Shown here piece after piece: positions 63,642-64,000 of a stretch of 64,000 nt of DNA. The number at the start of each line of letters is the position of its first letter. Position 1 is the stretch's first letter. The DNA is taken from the NCBI GenBank assembly GCA_018806915.1, contig JAGKQI010000081.1, positions 1,178,001 through 1,242,000 of the forward strand, in the 5' to 3' direction. Source of the stretch: Phytophthora colocasiae (lineage: Eukaryota; Oomycota; Peronosporomycetes; Peronosporales; Peronosporaceae). The notes beneath the pieces were generated by a model, which was not told the DNA's origin, did not search any database, and worked only from the letters and a program-made list of their open reading frames with translations. Both the position numbers and the translations under genes were made by a program.

Positions 63642-64000
63642 TTAGAAGTTGTAGTTGCGCTTCTTGTACTCAAGCACGCGACGCACCATCCACCCGTCCG
63701 TATCGCGGACCGTAGAAGAGGTCCTAGCGTCCATAAGGCACGGTTTGAAGTTGGCTGGTTTGGCCTCCTGGTAGAAGTCCGGTAACGCGAATCCGTGTCC
63801 AATTTCATGCGAGACGATCTCGAGTTGCTCGTCATCAATGTGTTCGACCATATTGTCGAGATCCACTTGCTGGCCCCAGTAGTTGCCCAAACCACCTCCG
63901 ATATCCTGAGTGGGCCATAGCGAGACATCGAACGGTTCCGTCTCACACCCGCTTGATTCCGACCAGCCATTTAGAAACTCGTCCACCGCACGGTAACATT
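63642..64000 (-). CDS. Secreted metalloprotease copy D, C-terminal part (runs off window)
   Basis: The frame is open from the window edge (CYRAVDEFLNGW, the counterpart of CYRFYDNGAGSW in copy C) to TAA at 63642. It retains the PFDVSLWP, WGQQVDLDNM and HEIGHGFALPDFY blocks. The zinc site keeps both His, the Glu and the final Asp, but the conserved Gly is Ala, and the Met-turn region reads CLMDARTSS instead of CIMMAGSS. It is therefore the most diverged copy. The 5' end and signal peptide lie outside the window. Confidence 0.85.
   Translation of the reverse strand, partial: CYRAVDEFLNGWSESSGCETEPFDVSLWPTQDIGGGLGNYWGQQVDLDNMVEHIDDEQLEIVSHEIGHGFALPDFYQEAKPANFKPCLMDARTSSTVRDTDGWMVRRVLEYKKRNYNF

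Noticed and set aside
1..64000. CRISPR arrays, tRNA or rRNA genes
   Set aside because: No regularly spaced repeats of CRISPR type, and no tRNA cloverleaf or rRNA sequence was recognised by eye.

Overview
The window looks like nuclear DNA of an oomycete, most likely a Peronosporales species such as Phytophthora; the species cannot be named from the sequence. The signs are short GT-AG introns (54-93 nt) that can be resolved by reading frame, a (1,3)-beta-glucan synthase (GT48) whose C-terminus runs into an MFS-like transporter, a Crinkler-type NTPase plus nuclease-like family, secreted proteins with signal peptides (epimerase, CREG, metalloprotease, cysteine-rich peptide), and young LTR retrotransposons packed between small host genes.

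Layout. 1-7250: one near-complete gene (1896-4924) for a P-loop NTPase with a PD-(D/E)XK-like C-terminus, surrounded by at least four broken or inverted copies. 7320-8175: a decayed NOP14 C-terminus with a tail-to-tail inverted copy of its own 3' end. 8275-11298: compact housekeeping genes for mitochondrial ribosomal protein S16, ENY2/Sus1 and a NIPP1-like FHA protein. 12141-18831 (minus): GT48 fused to MFS, intact for about 4.5 kb and then carrying four single-base frameshifts. 19145-19470: five copies of an 8-mer upstream of that gene. 21085-22154: palmitoyl-thioesterase-like gene broken at the nucleophile elbow. 24160-39545: a secreted hexose-6-phosphate epimerase gene split by a 14.4 kb Ty3/gypsy element (24410-38818), itself split in its Gag zinc knuckle by a 7.7 kb gag-only LTR element (26890-34628). 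39983-42649: two unassigned genes. 42728-45936: second copies of the thioesterase (inverted, broken) and the epimerase (broken by a 560 bp hAT MITE and a frameshift). 46173-49742: CREG homologue, small cysteine-rich secreted peptide, and a protease-less FtsH-like AAA protein. 49869-64000: a family of four secreted HExxHxxGxxD metalloproteases; one is split by a complete hAT transposon, one by a 411 bp hAT derivative, one (61996-63330) is intact, and one runs off the window. Two members are arms of a large inverted duplication whose spacer holds a MULE-like element.

Conserved housekeeping genes are mostly intact, while secreted-protein genes are duplicated, inverted and repeatedly interrupted by transposons with readable target-site duplications. 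Many breaks are single-base indels, so some may be assembly errors; read-level checking would separate these from real decay.
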